A stretch of 64,000 nt of DNA from Sedimenticola selenatireducens DSM 17993 (GTDB lineage: Bacteria; Pseudomonadota; Gammaproteobacteria; Chromatiales; Chromatiaceae). The stretch is from assembly GCF_000428045.1 (NCBI RefSeq), contig NZ_ATZE01000001.1, forward strand, positions 124,265-188,264, read 5' to 3'. Shown here piece after piece: positions 1 through 9,026 of this stretch. Below the pieces are notes generated by a model, which did not search any database, was not told where the DNA came from, and was given only the letters and a program-made list of their open reading frames with translations. Positions within the stretch are counted from its first letter, which is position 1; each line of letters begins with the position of its first letter. The position numbers were made by a program, and so were the translations under genes.

Positions 1-429
1 GTGCAGTAGCGCGGCGATGGCCATCTCCTCGGGGTTGCCCAGGCGCAGGTCGTGCCCCCAGTTGTAGGCGTACCAGGCGGCATGGCCGGCCCGGGAATAG
101 CAGTCATAGAGAGACGATCTGGCTTCTCCGGTTAACTGTTTATCCAGGTTTGGTAGCTGCCGGTCGGCCCGGGTGGTGGGTTCGATACCGAGCAGGGCGA
201 TGGCATGGGCCAGGTTGGTGACCGGCTCCCTGGGCGGGTAGGGCAGCGCACTGAACTGGCGGAAGATGGCCAGGGTAAAGCCCGGGTCGCGGGCGATGAT
301 ACGCTGCAGATCGGCATGGGTGGTGTTGGGGCTGTCCAGCAACTGTAGAACGCGTTGACGCGTCAGTGCCATTGCCGGAAGCGCCTTTGAACTCAGTCGC
401 TCGATCCAGCCGCTCAATGCATTGTCCAT
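1..429 (-). CDS. HDOD domain protein, 3' part cut by window edge
   Basis: This reading frame runs off the left edge, so only the first 143 residues are visible. I translated it from the reverse strand: it begins MDNALSGWIERLSSKALPAM at 427-429 and stays open to base 1. The stretch after residue 20 (RQRVLQLLDSPN, LQRIIARDPGFTLAIFRQFS, then an A-I-LLG-E segment) has the layout of an HDOD domain, a non-catalytic relative of HD hydrolases found in bacterial signalling proteins. The start codon at 429 gives 19 residues before an alternative ATG at 372. It is transcribed away from the hydrolase at 587. Function beyond signalling cannot be inferred from this part. Confidence 0.8.
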   Translation of the reverse strand, partial: MDNALSGWIERLSSKALPAMALTRQRVLQLLDSPNTTHADLQRIIARDPGFTLAIFRQFSALPYPPREPVTNLAHAIALLGIEPTTRADRQLPNLDKQLTGEARSSLYDCYSRAGHAAWYAYNWGHDLRLGNPEEMAIAALLH

Positions 430-586
430 GGATACTGCTTCCTTGGGTGTCCTTGGTAACACCGGTTCCGCGGCTGTCTCTGATGACTTGTTGGGGTTAT
501 CTGTATGTTGCAGACTGTCGGCGCAGCCTGCTGATAAACTGCGGCTGGAACTCCCTGTGTGCAACAAGAAGGAGTGTCGGACTGAA

Positions 587-1237
587 ATGAGTAACGCCTG
601 CAGTAAGGATGATTGTAACAGGGTTCTGCTGCTGCATGGAATCTGGATGACCGGTATTGAGATGGGATGGCTAAAGCATCGTTTGACCAGTGCCGGATAC
701 CAGGTGGAGCGGTTCAGGTATCCCTCTCTTAGCCGGACACCGGTCGAGAATGCGCAACTGCTGAACCGGTTTATCCGGCAGCGGGGTTATGACTGCCTGC
801 ATCTGGTGGCCCACAGTCTGGGGGGGCTGGTGCTGCTCAACCTGTTTGATCTGTTTCCCGACCAGCCTCCCGGCCGGGTGGTCCTGCTGGGATCACCGGT
901 CCACGGCAGCGCGGTCGCCCGGCGCCTGGCGCGACACTCCTGGGGACGACGCATGATCGGACGCGCCGGTGAACGTGGTCTGGTGGAGGGGGCGCCGCCC
1001 TGGAACGGGGAGCGGCAGCTTGGAGTGATCGCCGGTACCAGTGGGAGGCTTGGCATTGGCCGACTGCTGGGTGGCATCGAGGGAGAGAGTGACGGTACGG
1101 TGATGCTGAAAGAGACGGCCATTCCCGCTGCCGCGGACAGACGTCTGCACGACACCGGGCACATGGGGATGCTGTTTTCCACCGCGGTCGCGGCCGATGT
1201 GGCCGGTTTTCTTCGGAATGGCCATTTTCCTCGATAA
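587..1237 (+). CDS. Alpha/beta hydrolase (esterase/lipase-like)
   Basis: A 216-residue alpha/beta-hydrolase. After a short N-terminus comes the strand-turn VLLLHGIWMTG (oxyanion loop), then the nucleophile elbow VAHSLGG with serine as expected nucleophile, and a C-terminal DTGHMGML that supplies the likely catalytic histidine. The family includes lipase-like hydrolases; the substrate is unknown. I chose ATG 587, because an upstream in-frame ATG at 422 would overlap the start of the divergent HDOD gene. An AAGGAG at 568-573 precedes it at a rather long distance. No signal peptide is visible, so it is probably cytoplasmic. It is followed after 108 bp by yebC. Confidence 0.8.
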   Translation: MSNACSKDDCNRVLLLHGIWMTGIEMGWLKHRLTSAGYQVERFRYPSLSRTPVENAQLLNRFIRQRGYDCLHLVAHSLGGLVLLNLFDLFPDQPPGRVVLLGSPVHGSAVARRLARHSWGRRMIGRAGERGLVEGAPPWNGERQLGVIAGTSGRLGIGRLLGGIEGESDGTVMLKETAIPAAADRRLHDTGHMGMLFSTAVAADVAGFLRNGHFPR

Positions 1238-1345
1238 AAGCAGGTGACTGCCCGGGTGAGCCGCCGCAGAAATCCGCTACATGTTATTTCTGCCCGCCCC
1301 GGGTGATGGTAAACTCCCGCCTGACCGAATATTGAGAGGAGTGTT

Positions 1346-2092
1346 ATGGCTGGACACAGTAAATGGGCCAACATCAAGCACAAGAAGGCGGCCAACGACA
1401 AGAAACGCGGCAAGATATGGACCAAGCTGCTGCGTGAAGTGACCGTTGCCGCCAAGGCGGGCGGTGGCGAAATCGAGACCAATCCCCGGTTGCGCCTGGC
1501 GGTGGACAAGGCGAACGGGGCCAATGTGCCGCGGGACACCATTGATCGGGCAGTCAAGCGCGGCGCCGGTGGCGAAGATACGGACAACTATGACGAATTG
1601 CGTTATGAAGGCTATGGCCCCGGCGGGGCGGCGGTCATTGTCGACTGCATGACCGACAACCGCAATCGCACCGCTTCCGAAGTCCGGCACGCCTTCACCA
1701 AGCACGGCGGTAATCTTGGTACCGACGGCTCGGTGGCCTACATGTTCAACAAGCAGGGCATTATCAGTTTTGCCCCCGGCGCCGATGAAGATGCCATCAT
1801 GGAGGCGGCGCTAGAAGCCGGTGCCGAGGACGTGGTGACCAATGATGACGGCTCCATCGATATCATGACCACCCCGGAAGCCTTCTCTGATGTGAACGAT
1901 GCGATTGTGGCGAGTGGGTTGAATCCAGACAACGCCGAGGTGACCTTCAGTGCCTCCACCATGGCCGAGCTGGACCCGGAATCGGCCGAAACGCTGATGA
2001 AGATGATCGATCATCTGGAAGATCTGGATGATGTACAGGATGTCTATACCAATGCCGATATCTCGGAAGAGATAATGGCCTCCATGGAGTAA
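1346..2092 (+). CDS. yebC: YebC/TACO1 family translation/regulatory protein
   Basis: The 248-residue protein opens with [18 protein letters not shown], the family signature, and has the full usual length. YebC/TACO1 proteins bind ribosomes or DNA; bacterial members have been described both as transcriptional regulators and as factors that relieve stalling on proline-rich stretches. A good ribosome site (GAGGAG) lies just before the ATG. Position directly upstream of ruvCAB is the classic gammaproteobacterial arrangement. A strong hairpin follows the stop codon, so yebC may be at least partly separated transcriptionally from ruvC. Confidence 0.97.
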   Translation: MAGHSKWANIKHKKAANDKKRGKIWTKLLREVTVAAKAGGGEIETNPRLRLAVDKANGANVPRDTIDRAVKRGAGGEDTDNYDELRYEGYGPGGAAVIVDCMTDNRNRTASEVRHAFTKHGGNLGTDGSVAYMFNKQGIISFAPGADEDAIMEAALEAGAEDVVTNDDGSIDIMTTPEAFSDVNDAIVASGLNPDNAEVTFSASTMAELDPESAETLMKMIDHLEDLDDVQDVYTNADISEEIMASME

Positions 2093-2102
2093 TGGAACCT
2101 CC

Positions 2103-2132
2103 TTCGGGGGGCCGCAACAGCGGCCCCCCGAA
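2103..2132 (+). terminator. 12-bp GC-rich hairpin after yebC
   Basis: A perfect 12-bp stem (2103-2114 with 2121-2132) closes a 6-nt loop just after the yebC stop. There is no T-run behind it, so it could be a weak terminator, an mRNA-stabilising hairpin or an attenuator between yebC and ruvC. Confidence 0.45.
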
Positions 2133-2191
2133 TCTGACCAGCGGAAGCAAATATCAAACTCACAAATCACAATGCCAAACAGAACGGGGCT

Positions 2192-2710
2192 TTGGGTCTC
2201 AAGCGCCGCATCCTGGGTATTGACCCCGGTTCCCGCATAACCGGCTACGGCATCATCGAGAGTGATGGCATCAAAAGCGCCCATGTGGCCAGTGGCTGCA
2301 TACGTATCGCCAATGAAGAGTTTCCACAACGGTTGGGCGAAATCTATCGACAGTTGACCGAGCTGGTAGCTACCTATCAGCCGGCGGAGATGGCCATCGA
2401 GCAGGTCTTCATGGCCAAGAATGCCGCTTCGGCACTCAAGCTCGGACAGGCACGGGGCGCTGCCATCTGCGCCTGTGTTGTGGCCGGGTTGCCAGTATTT
2501 GAATATGCGCCCCGGGCAATCAAACAGGCGGTGGTGGGTTCCGGTGGTGCGGACAAGGATCAGGTGCAACACATGATTAAACACATCCTGCAACTGGATG
2601 CGCCGCTGACGGCGGATCAGTCAGATGCCCTGGCGGTGGCTATCAGCCACGCCCATGCCAATAGCACCCTCGCGCTGATCGGCCGCTCCAAGCGGGGAGG
2701 CTGGCGATGA
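2192..2710 (+). CDS. ruvC: Holliday junction endonuclease RuvC
   Basis: A 172-residue Holliday-junction resolvase, which cuts four-way junctions symmetrically together with RuvAB during recombinational repair. The acidic catalytic residues are visible: Asp11 in LGIDPGSR, Glu70 in AIEQVF, and the pair around 142-145 in [10 protein letters not shown]. The start is a TTG ([10 protein letters not shown] follows); no better in-frame ATG gives the conserved N-terminus. The stop overlaps the ruvA start by four bases, indicating translational coupling. Confidence 0.96.
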   Translation: MGLKRRILGIDPGSRITGYGIIESDGIKSAHVASGCIRIANEEFPQRLGEIYRQLTELVATYQPAEMAIEQVFMAKNAASALKLGQARGAAICACVVAGLPVFEYAPRAIKQAVVGSGGADKDQVQHMIKHILQLDAPLTADQSDALAVAISHAHANSTLALIGRSKRGGWR

Positions 2711-3315
2711 TCGGCCGGCTGCGTGGCGCGCTGGTCTACAAGCAGCCACCGTTTCTGATGGTGGATGTGGGTGGCGTCGGCTATGAGCTGGAAGCTCCCA
2801 TGTCCACCTTTTACGATCTGCCCCTGCAGGGCGAACAGGTGACACTGTTTACCCATCTGGCGATTCGTGATGATGCCCATGTGTTGTATGGATTTTTCAC
2901 CGAATCGGAGCGCGCGCTGTTTCGCGCCCTGCTGAAGGTGAGCGGGGTCGGGGCCAAGATGGCGCTGGCCATCCTCTCCGGCATGAGCGCCGACGAGTTC
3001 GCCCTCTGTGTCCAACGCGACGATACGGCGGCGCTGGTCAGACTGCCGGGTATCGGCAAGAAAACGGCGGAAAGGCTGATTATCGAGATGCGTGACCGTC
3101 TGGACCGGATCGAATTGTCCGGTTCGGTAACACTGCCGAAGACGCGTCCGGCCGGCGGTGCGGTTGAGACCCCGATGTCGGATGCCATCGGCGCGCTGAT
3201 CGCCCTGGGTTACAAGCCCAACGACGCCAGCCGTATGGTACGCTCAGTGGAGTGTGAGGATCTCTCCAGCGAAGAGATTATCCGACTGGCCCTGCGAGCG
3301 GTGGTGACAAAATAG
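2707..3315 (+). CDS. ruvA: Holliday junction DNA helicase subunit RuvA
   Basis: A 202-residue protein with the RuvA layout: N-terminal OB-fold ([15 protein letters not shown]), central helix-hairpin-helix motifs ([18 protein letters not shown] and [16 protein letters not shown]), and a C-terminal domain ([16 protein letters not shown]) that contacts RuvB. RuvA binds the junction as a tetramer and loads the RuvB motor. It overlaps ruvC by ATGA and sits two bases before ruvB, so the three are one operon. Confidence 0.97.
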   Translation: MIGRLRGALVYKQPPFLMVDVGGVGYELEAPMSTFYDLPLQGEQVTLFTHLAIRDDAHVLYGFFTESERALFRALLKVSGVGAKMALAILSGMSADEFALCVQRDDTAALVRLPGIGKKTAERLIIEMRDRLDRIELSGSVTLPKTRPAGGAVETPMSDAIGALIALGYKPNDASRMVRSVECEDLSSEEIIRLALRAVVTK

Positions 3316-3317
3316 CC

Positions 3318-4358
3318 ATGAATGAGAATGCACGGATTATCAGCGCAGAGGCGGGTGCCGATGATGCCGCCCTGGATCGCGCCATCCGCCCCCGGTTGCT
3401 GGCGGATTATGTCGGCCAGCCGGTGGTGCGGGAACAGATGGAGATTTTCATCGAGGCCGCCAAGGCGCGTGCGGAAGCGCTGGATCATGTACTGATCTTT
3501 GGTCCACCCGGATTGGGGAAAACCACCCTGGCCCACATCATCGCCAATGAGATGGGGGTCAACCTGCGCCAGACTTCCGGGCCGGTGCTGGAGAAGCCGG
3601 GAGACCTGGCAGCCCTGCTGACCAATCTGGAACCGCACGATGTGCTGTTTGTTGACGAGATTCATCGTCTCAGTCCGGTGGTTGAGGAAGTGCTCTATCC
3701 GGCCCTGGAAGATTACCAGCTGGATATCATGATCGGGGAAGGGCCGGCCGCCCGCTCGATCAAACTGGAGCTGCCGCCCTTCACACTGGTCGGTGCCACG
3801 ACCCGTGCCGGTCTGCTCACCTCGCCTTTGCGCGACCGTTTCGGTATTGTGCAGCGGCTGGAGTTCTACTCCAATGCCGATCTGACCCATATCGTGGGCC
3901 GCTCTGCGGGGATACTTAATATCGAAACCGATGCCGCCGGTGCCGCCGAAATTGCCCGGCGCTCCCGGGGTACGCCGCGCATCGCCAACCGGCTGCTGCG
4001 CAGGGTGCGGGATTTTGCCCAGGTTAAGGCAGAGGGCCGGGTGACCAGTGATGTGGCCGACAGTGCATTGAGCATGCTGAAGGTGGACGGCAACGGCTTT
4101 GATATCATGGATCGCAAGCTGCTGAGCGCAATCATCAGTAAATTCGACGGTGGCCCGGTCGGGGTGGACAGTCTGGCGGCGGCCATTGGCGAGGAGCGTG
4201 GCACTATCGAGGATGTGCTGGAACCCTATTTGATCCAGCAGGGCTTCATGATGCGTACACCGCGGGGTCGGGTGGCCACCAATGCCGCCTATCTCCATTT
4301 CGGGCTGAACCCGAAGAGCGATCTCCCGGAATCGGGCGAATCGGGTGCACTGTTCTGA
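3318..4358 (+). CDS. ruvB: Holliday junction branch migration ATPase RuvB
   Basis: A 346-residue AAA+ motor that drives branch migration as hexameric rings on either side of RuvA. Visible elements are the RuvB N-terminus ([16 protein letters not shown]), Walker [13 protein letters not shown] near residue 60, Walker B VDEIHRL, sensor 1 GATTRAGLL, the arginine-finger region LRDRFG, and the winged-helix C-terminus ([19 protein letters not shown]). It is complete and in register with ruvC and ruvA. Confidence 0.98.
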   Translation: MNENARIISAEAGADDAALDRAIRPRLLADYVGQPVVREQMEIFIEAAKARAEALDHVLIFGPPGLGKTTLAHIIANEMGVNLRQTSGPVLEKPGDLAALLTNLEPHDVLFVDEIHRLSPVVEEVLYPALEDYQLDIMIGEGPAARSIKLELPPFTLVGATTRAGLLTSPLRDRFGIVQRLEFYSNADLTHIVGRSAGILNIETDAAGAAEIARRSRGTPRIANRLLRRVRDFAQVKAEGRVTSDVADSALSMLKVDGNGFDIMDRKLLSAIISKFDGGPVGVDSLAAAIGEERGTIEDVLEPYLIQQGFMMRTPRGRVATNAAYLHFGLNPKSDLPESGESGALF

Positions 4359-4405
4359 AACCGGTGGGCCGGCTGATGTGCGTTGAAGCGCTGGCGGATG
4401 CGGAT

Positions 4406-4441
4406 TTTTGAATTGTGACGGGCTTTTGAATTGTGACAGGC
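4406..4441 (+). repeat. 18-bp tandem duplication before ybgC
   Basis: Two adjacent 18-bp units (4406-4423 and 4424-4441) differ by one base. The second unit carries the GTG start of ybgC; the first carries an in-frame GTG that ends four codons later at TGA. It looks like a recent slippage duplication of the translation start region. Confidence 0.8.
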
Positions 4442-4846
4442 ATGAAGGAATTTCTATGGCCGGTTAGGGTCTACTACGAAGACACGGATTCCGGTGGTGT
4501 GGTCTACTATGCCAACTACCTGAAATTCATGGAGCGGGCACGTACCGAATGGCTGCGCAGTCTGGGGTTTGAGCAGGATGAACTTCGGGAAAAAGAGGGA
4601 GTCCTGTTTGCGGTGCGTAAGGTCGGGGTCGAATTCAGATCACCCGCCCGTTTTAATGATGCGTTACAAGTGAGTGTGCAACTTATTTCCAGGGGAAAAG
4701 CGAGTTTGGTGTTCCGGCAGGAAATCCGATCGGCAGCCGACGGCAGGTTGTTGTGCGACGGCGAGGTCAAGATTGCCTGCATTGACGCGGCCAGCTTTCG
4801 TCCTGCCCCTATCCCCCATGCCCTTTTATCGGTGGTTTCAGAATAA
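4433..4846 (+). CDS. ybgC: Acyl-CoA thioesterase of the Tol-Pal cluster
   Basis: A 137-residue (or 134 from ATG 4442) hotdog-fold thioesterase. The family active site appears in VYYEDTDSGGVVYYANYLKFMERARTEWLR, where the aspartate is the expected catalytic residue. YbgC hydrolyses acyl-CoAs and is linked to envelope phospholipid metabolism. It is the first gene of the tol-pal cluster, and its stop overlaps the tolQ start by one base. Both GTG 4433 and ATG 4442 are plausible starts; the GTG lies in the duplicated 18-bp unit. Confidence 0.94.
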   Translation: MTGMKEFLWPVRVYYEDTDSGGVVYYANYLKFMERARTEWLRSLGFEQDELREKEGVLFAVRKVGVEFRSPARFNDALQVSVQLISRGKASLVFRQEIRSAADGRLLCDGEVKIACIDAASFRPAPIPHALLSVVSE

Positions 4847-5520
4847 TGTCAACTGATCTCTCATTTATCGCCCTGGTAGCGGGGGCCAGTCCGCTGGTGC
4901 AGCTGGTGATGGCGGCGTTGATGCTGGCCTCGGTCATCTCCTGGACCATGATTTTTGACCGGGCCAGGGTGCTGAAGCGGGCGCGCCGCGCCGCCGAGGC
5001 ATTTGAACGGCGCTTCTGGTCGGGAGGGGATCTGGGTGAACTTTTTCGTGAGCTGGACCGGGAAGATGGCCAGGCCACGGGCATGGCGACGATTTTCCAT
5101 GCCGGTTTTCGGGAGTTCGCCCGATTGAAAAAAAATCCCGACATCGAGCCGATGGCGGTGGTCGAAGGCGCACGCCGTACCATGCATGTGGCGATGAACC
5201 GGGAGATGGACGGCCTGGAGAATAATCTCTCCTTTCTGGCAACGGTCGGTTCCACCAGCCCCTATGTCGGCCTGTTCGGCACTGTCTGGGGCATCATGAA
5301 CTCTTTTCACGCCCTCGGTAATGTGAAACAGGCGACCCTCTCCCTGGTGGCGCCGGGTATTGCCGAGGCGCTGATTGCCACCGCCATGGGTCTGTTTGCC
5401 GCTATCCCGGCGGTGGTTGCCTACAACCGTTACTCCAACGATGTGGAGCGGCTGAACGGACGTTACGAGGATTTTCTCGATGAGTTCACCACCATTCTGC
5501 AGCGTCAGGCCCATGTCTGA
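4846..5520 (+). CDS. tolQ: Tol-Pal inner membrane proton channel subunit TolQ
   Basis: A 224-residue MotA/TolQ/ExbB-family protein with three expected membrane segments: near residues 13-35, and a pair in the C-terminal half (NLSFLATVGSTSPYVGLFGTVWGIM and LIATAMGLFAAIPAVVAYNRY). With TolR it forms the proton-driven stator that energises TolA, helping outer-membrane constriction at division. Length and motifs are standard. Confidence 0.97.
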   Translation: MSTDLSFIALVAGASPLVQLVMAALMLASVISWTMIFDRARVLKRARRAAEAFERRFWSGGDLGELFRELDREDGQATGMATIFHAGFREFARLKKNPDIEPMAVVEGARRTMHVAMNREMDGLENNLSFLATVGSTSPYVGLFGTVWGIMNSFHALGNVKQATLSLVAPGIAEALIATAMGLFAAIPAVVAYNRYSNDVERLNGRYEDFLDEFTTILQRQAHV

Positions 5521-5547
5521 CAGCAGTCACGGAATGGGGGGCAGGCA

Positions 5548-5973
<426 letters not shown>

Positions 5974-5980
5974 TACAGCG

Positions 5981-7012
5981 ATGCTGCAGATTCTCAAGCG
6001 CAATCCGCTGGCGGCCGTTATCGCGGTTTTATTGCATCTGGTGATACTTCTGTTCCTGGTGGTGGGGGTCGACTGGCTGGAGAAGCCGAAACAGCCCAGT
6101 TCCAGCGTCGAGGTGGTGCAGGCGCGGATCATCGATGAAACCAAGGTGCGTGAGCAGGTAAAGCGACTGGAGCAGGATGAGGCGCGCCAAGCCGAGGAAA
6201 AACGCGTCGCCCGGGAAAAGGAAGAGCAACGGTTGGCCGAGTTGAAGCGCAGGCAGGTGGAGGAACAGCAACGTCTGGCTGAACTGGAGCAGCAACGGCA
6301 GGTCGAAAACCGCAAGCGCGAGGAGGCCAGGCAGCAGCGCCTGGAAGAGGAGTCGCGTCGTCAGCAGGCGGAACAGCAGCGCAAGGAGGCCGAGCAGAAG
6401 CAGCAGGCCGCCGAGGCCAAGCGGCAGGCGGAACAGCAGGCGCGCAAGGAGGCGGAAGCCAAACGGGTAGCCGAGGAGAAAAAACGCCAGGAGGCGGAGG
6501 CAAAAAAAGCGGCGGAAGAGAAGCAACGCCAGGCGGAAGAGGCCAAGCGCAAGGCGGAAGAGGCCAAGCGCAAGGCGGAGGCGGAGAAAAAACGCAAGGC
6601 GGAAGAGGCCCGGCTCAAGGCTGAGGCGGAGAAGAAGCGTAAGGCTGAGGAGGCCCGTCAGCAGGCGGAGGCGGCGCAGAAGGCGCGGGAGGCGGAGTTG
6701 CTGGCGGCCATGGAGGCGGAGCACAATGCGCGTGAAATGGACCGCTATATCATCCAGATATCGCAGAAAGTCATTCGTACCTGGCTGCGTCCAGCTGGCA
6801 TCAGCGATGGTCTGAAGTGTACCCTGCGAGTCAGACTGGCGCCTGGCGGCAGCGTGCTGGCGGTCAGCGTGATTCGCAGCAGTGGCAATGGCGCCTTTGA
6901 CCGTTCCGCCGAGGCGGCGGTGCTCAAGGCGGACCCACTACCGGTGCCGACCGGAACGCTGTTCGAACGGTTCCGGGACATTAATTTTGAATTTGATCCA
7001 AACAAGAAATGA
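5981..7012 (+). CDS. tolA: Tol-Pal periplasm-spanning protein TolA
   Basis: A 343-residue protein with one N-terminal membrane helix (residues about 10-28), a long coiled coil rich in Glu, Lys, Ala and Arg (about 45-245) and a C-terminal TonB/TolA-like domain (MDRYIIQISQKVIRTWLRP onward) that binds TolB or Pal. TolA relays inner-membrane energy to the outer membrane. The repetitive coiled-coil DNA gives long open frames on the opposite strand that are artefacts. It overlaps tolB by four bases. Confidence 0.96.
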   Translation: MLQILKRNPLAAVIAVLLHLVILLFLVVGVDWLEKPKQPSSSVEVVQARIIDETKVREQVKRLEQDEARQAEEKRVAREKEEQRLAELKRRQVEEQQRLAELEQQRQVENRKREEARQQRLEEESRRQQAEQQRKEAEQKQQAAEAKRQAEQQARKEAEAKRVAEEKKRQEAEAKKAAEEKQRQAEEAKRKAEEAKRKAEAEKKRKAEEARLKAEAEKKRKAEEARQQAEAAQKAREAELLAAMEAEHNAREMDRYIIQISQKVIRTWLRPAGISDGLKCTLRVRLAPGGSVLAVSVIRSSGNGAFDRSAEAAVLKADPLPVPTGTLFERFRDINFEFDPNKK

Positions 7013-8340
7013 CAATTATGAAACGATTTTTAAGTCTGATCCTGTTGCTGTGCTGGGTTGCCAATGCCGGCGCGGCGTCCCTTACCATCGAGATCACCGA
7101 GGGCGCCGAAGGGGCGCTCCCCATCGCCGTGGTGCCTTTCGGCTGGGCCGGTTCCAGTCCGGGTGCCGTCGATGTGGGCAGCGAGATTGCGGAGATTGTG
7201 CGCAGTGACCTGCAGCGCAGTGGCCGATTTGCCGCCTTGCCGGTGAAGGATATGCTGGCCCGTCCCCAGTCCGATGCCGATGTGGAGTTCCGCGACTGGA
7301 AGGTGCTCGGCATGGATAACCTGGTGGTGGGGCAGGTGCGACCCAACGGCCAGGGTGGCTATCTGGTGCGCTTCCAACTGTTTGACGTGTTCAAGGGTGA
7401 GCAACTGATCGGCTACAATTTCCCGACCACCAGCCGGGACCTGCGCTCAACCGCGCACAAGATCGCCGATATCATCTACGAAAAGCTCACCGGGCAACCG
7501 GGCGCCTTCGATACGCGCATCGCCTATGTGGTCTCCAGCAGCAAGGCGGACGGTTCCCAGGAGGTATCACTCAAGGTGGCGGATGCGGATGGCTTTGATC
7601 CCCAGACCATTGTCACCTCATCCGAGCCGCTGATGTCTCCCGCCTGGGCGCCGGATGGCCGGCGGCTCGCCTATGTCTCGTTTGAGCAGAAAAAGGCCTC
7701 TATTTACATCCAGGAAGTGTTTACCGGTAAACGCCAGAAAGTGGCCTCGTTCAAGGGAATCAATGGTGCACCGGCCTGGGCGCCGGATGGTCGGAAACTG
7801 GCGCTGACGCTTTCCCGGGACGGTAATCCCGAAATCTATGTGCTGAACATCAATACCAATGCCCTGACCCGGCTGACCAACCACTATGCCATTGATACGG
7901 AGCCGGCCTGGTCGCCGGATGGGCGCTATATTATTTTTACCTCGGACCGGGGAGGCAAGCCGCAGATCTATCGGGTCCCTGCCTTCGGCGGCAAGGTCAG
8001 CCGGGTCACCTTTGAAGGAAGCTATAATGCCCGTGCCTCTTACGCCCCGGATGGCGAATCGCTGACTCTGGTAACCCGCCAGGGAGGGGATTTCCGCGTG
8101 GCGGTGGTGAACCTGGCTAACAATGCCCTGCAGGTGCTGAGCGACGGGCGACTGGATGAATCTCCCAGTTTTGCCCCCAACGGCAGCATGATAATTTACG
8201 CCACCAAGATTAACGGCAAGGGTGAACTTGCGGCGGTCTCGGTGGATGGCCGCATTCGGCAACGACTCGCCCTCCAGGATGGGGATGTTCGTGAGCCGGT
8301 CTGGTCCCCTTACACAAAAACCAACAGGAGAAACCCATGA
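7009..8340 (+). CDS. tolB: Periplasmic beta-propeller protein TolB
   Basis: A 443-residue periplasmic protein with a cleavable signal (KRFLSLILLLCWVANAGA), an N-terminal TolB domain and a C-terminal propeller whose blades show the repeated W(S/A)PDGR motif (PAWAPDGRRLAYVSFE, PAWAPDGRKLALTLS, PAWSPDGRYIIFTSD). TolB switches between TolA- and Pal-bound states. The first ATG (7009) overlaps the tolA stop; ATG 7018 gives a tighter signal peptide and is an equally good start. It overlaps pal by four bases. Confidence 0.97.
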   Translation: MTIMKRFLSLILLLCWVANAGAASLTIEITEGAEGALPIAVVPFGWAGSSPGAVDVGSEIAEIVRSDLQRSGRFAALPVKDMLARPQSDADVEFRDWKVLGMDNLVVGQVRPNGQGGYLVRFQLFDVFKGEQLIGYNFPTTSRDLRSTAHKIADIIYEKLTGQPGAFDTRIAYVVSSSKADGSQEVSLKVADADGFDPQTIVTSSEPLMSPAWAPDGRRLAYVSFEQKKASIYIQEVFTGKRQKVASFKGINGAPAWAPDGRKLALTLSRDGNPEIYVLNINTNALTRLTNHYAIDTEPAWSPDGRYIIFTSDRGGKPQIYRVPAFGGKVSRVTFEGSYNARASYAPDGESLTLVTRQGGDFRVAVVNLANNALQVLSDGRLDESPSFAPNGSMIIYATKINGKGELAAVSVDGRIRQRLALQDGDVREPVWSPYTKTNRRNP

Positions 8341-8882
8341 AACTGAGTGCGCTCAAGATTGCCCCGATCCTTGCCTTGTCACTGTTGCTGGGCGGTTGCG
8401 CCGGCATGCCCGGGATGTCAGGTGGCGACGAGACCAAGGACGGTGCTCCGGTCACAGAGGGGGGGCAGGATGGCATGGCCAATGGCGCCCAGACCTCCGG
8501 TGCCATGGAAGGAGGCGCCTGGAGTGGCAGCCCGCTGGAAAATCCCGACAGCCTGCTTTACACCAAGACCATCTATTTTGATTACGATATCGACGAGGTG
8601 CGTGCCGACTACCGTGATGTGGTGACTGCTCATGGAGACTATCTGGCAGCCAATCCGTCAATTACCGTCACTGTTGAAGGTCATGCCGACGAGCGTGGTT
8701 CCCGGGAATACAATATTGCCCTGGGCGAGCGGCGTGCCAATAGCATCAAGCGGTTGCTGATGGCGCAGGGTGCGGCGGAAAGCCAGATTATCACCATCAG
8801 TTATGGTGAGGAGCGCCCGGCTACCATGGGTTCTGGTGAAACTTCCTGGGAACTCAATCGGCGTGCCGAGTTTGTTTATTGA
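8337..8882 (+). CDS. pal: Peptidoglycan-associated outer membrane lipoprotein Pal
   Basis: A 181-residue lipoprotein: signal MKLSALKIAPILALSLLLGG followed by the lipobox cysteine, a glycine-rich linker, and an OmpA-like domain (YFDYDIDEVR, VEGHADERGSREYNIALGERRANSIKRLL) that binds peptidoglycan. It anchors the outer membrane to the cell wall and is the outer end of the Tol system. Confidence 0.97.
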   Translation: MKLSALKIAPILALSLLLGGCAGMPGMSGGDETKDGAPVTEGGQDGMANGAQTSGAMEGGAWSGSPLENPDSLLYTKTIYFDYDIDEVRADYRDVVTAHGDYLAANPSITVTVEGHADERGSREYNIALGERRANSIKRLLMAQGAAESQIITISYGEERPATMGSGETSWELNRRAEFVY

Positions 8883-8939
8883 TTGCTGAGTGCCCCGCCT
8901 GTCCAGGAGGCTGGTCTAGGCGCTTGTGCAGGAGAACGG

Positions 8940-9005
8940 GTAGGATGGGCAAAGCTAGCGTGCCCATCCTACTATTGAAACCGCGCTGCACTGGGCAGTG
9001 CAGCG
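8940..9005 (+). repeat. Two intergenic hairpins between pal and cpoB
   Basis: The first hairpin (GTAGGATGGGCA at 8940-8951 pairing with 8961-8972) resembles a palindromic motif dispersed in many proteobacterial genomes, so it is probably a REP-like element. The second is a perfect 10-bp stem at 8984-8993/8996-9005. They may stabilise or attenuate the tol-pal message. Copy number cannot be judged from one window. Confidence 0.6.
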
Positions 9006-9026
9006 GGGCTTGTGGGAGAAACCAAG

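Noticed and set aside
787..1587. Long reverse-strand open frames opposite the hydrolase and yebC
   Set aside because: They are antisense shadows of well-supported genes, with no recognisable domain and biased composition.
6029..6724. 231-residue Leu/Arg-rich reverse frame
   Set aside because: Produced by the repetitive TolA coiled-coil codons read in reverse.
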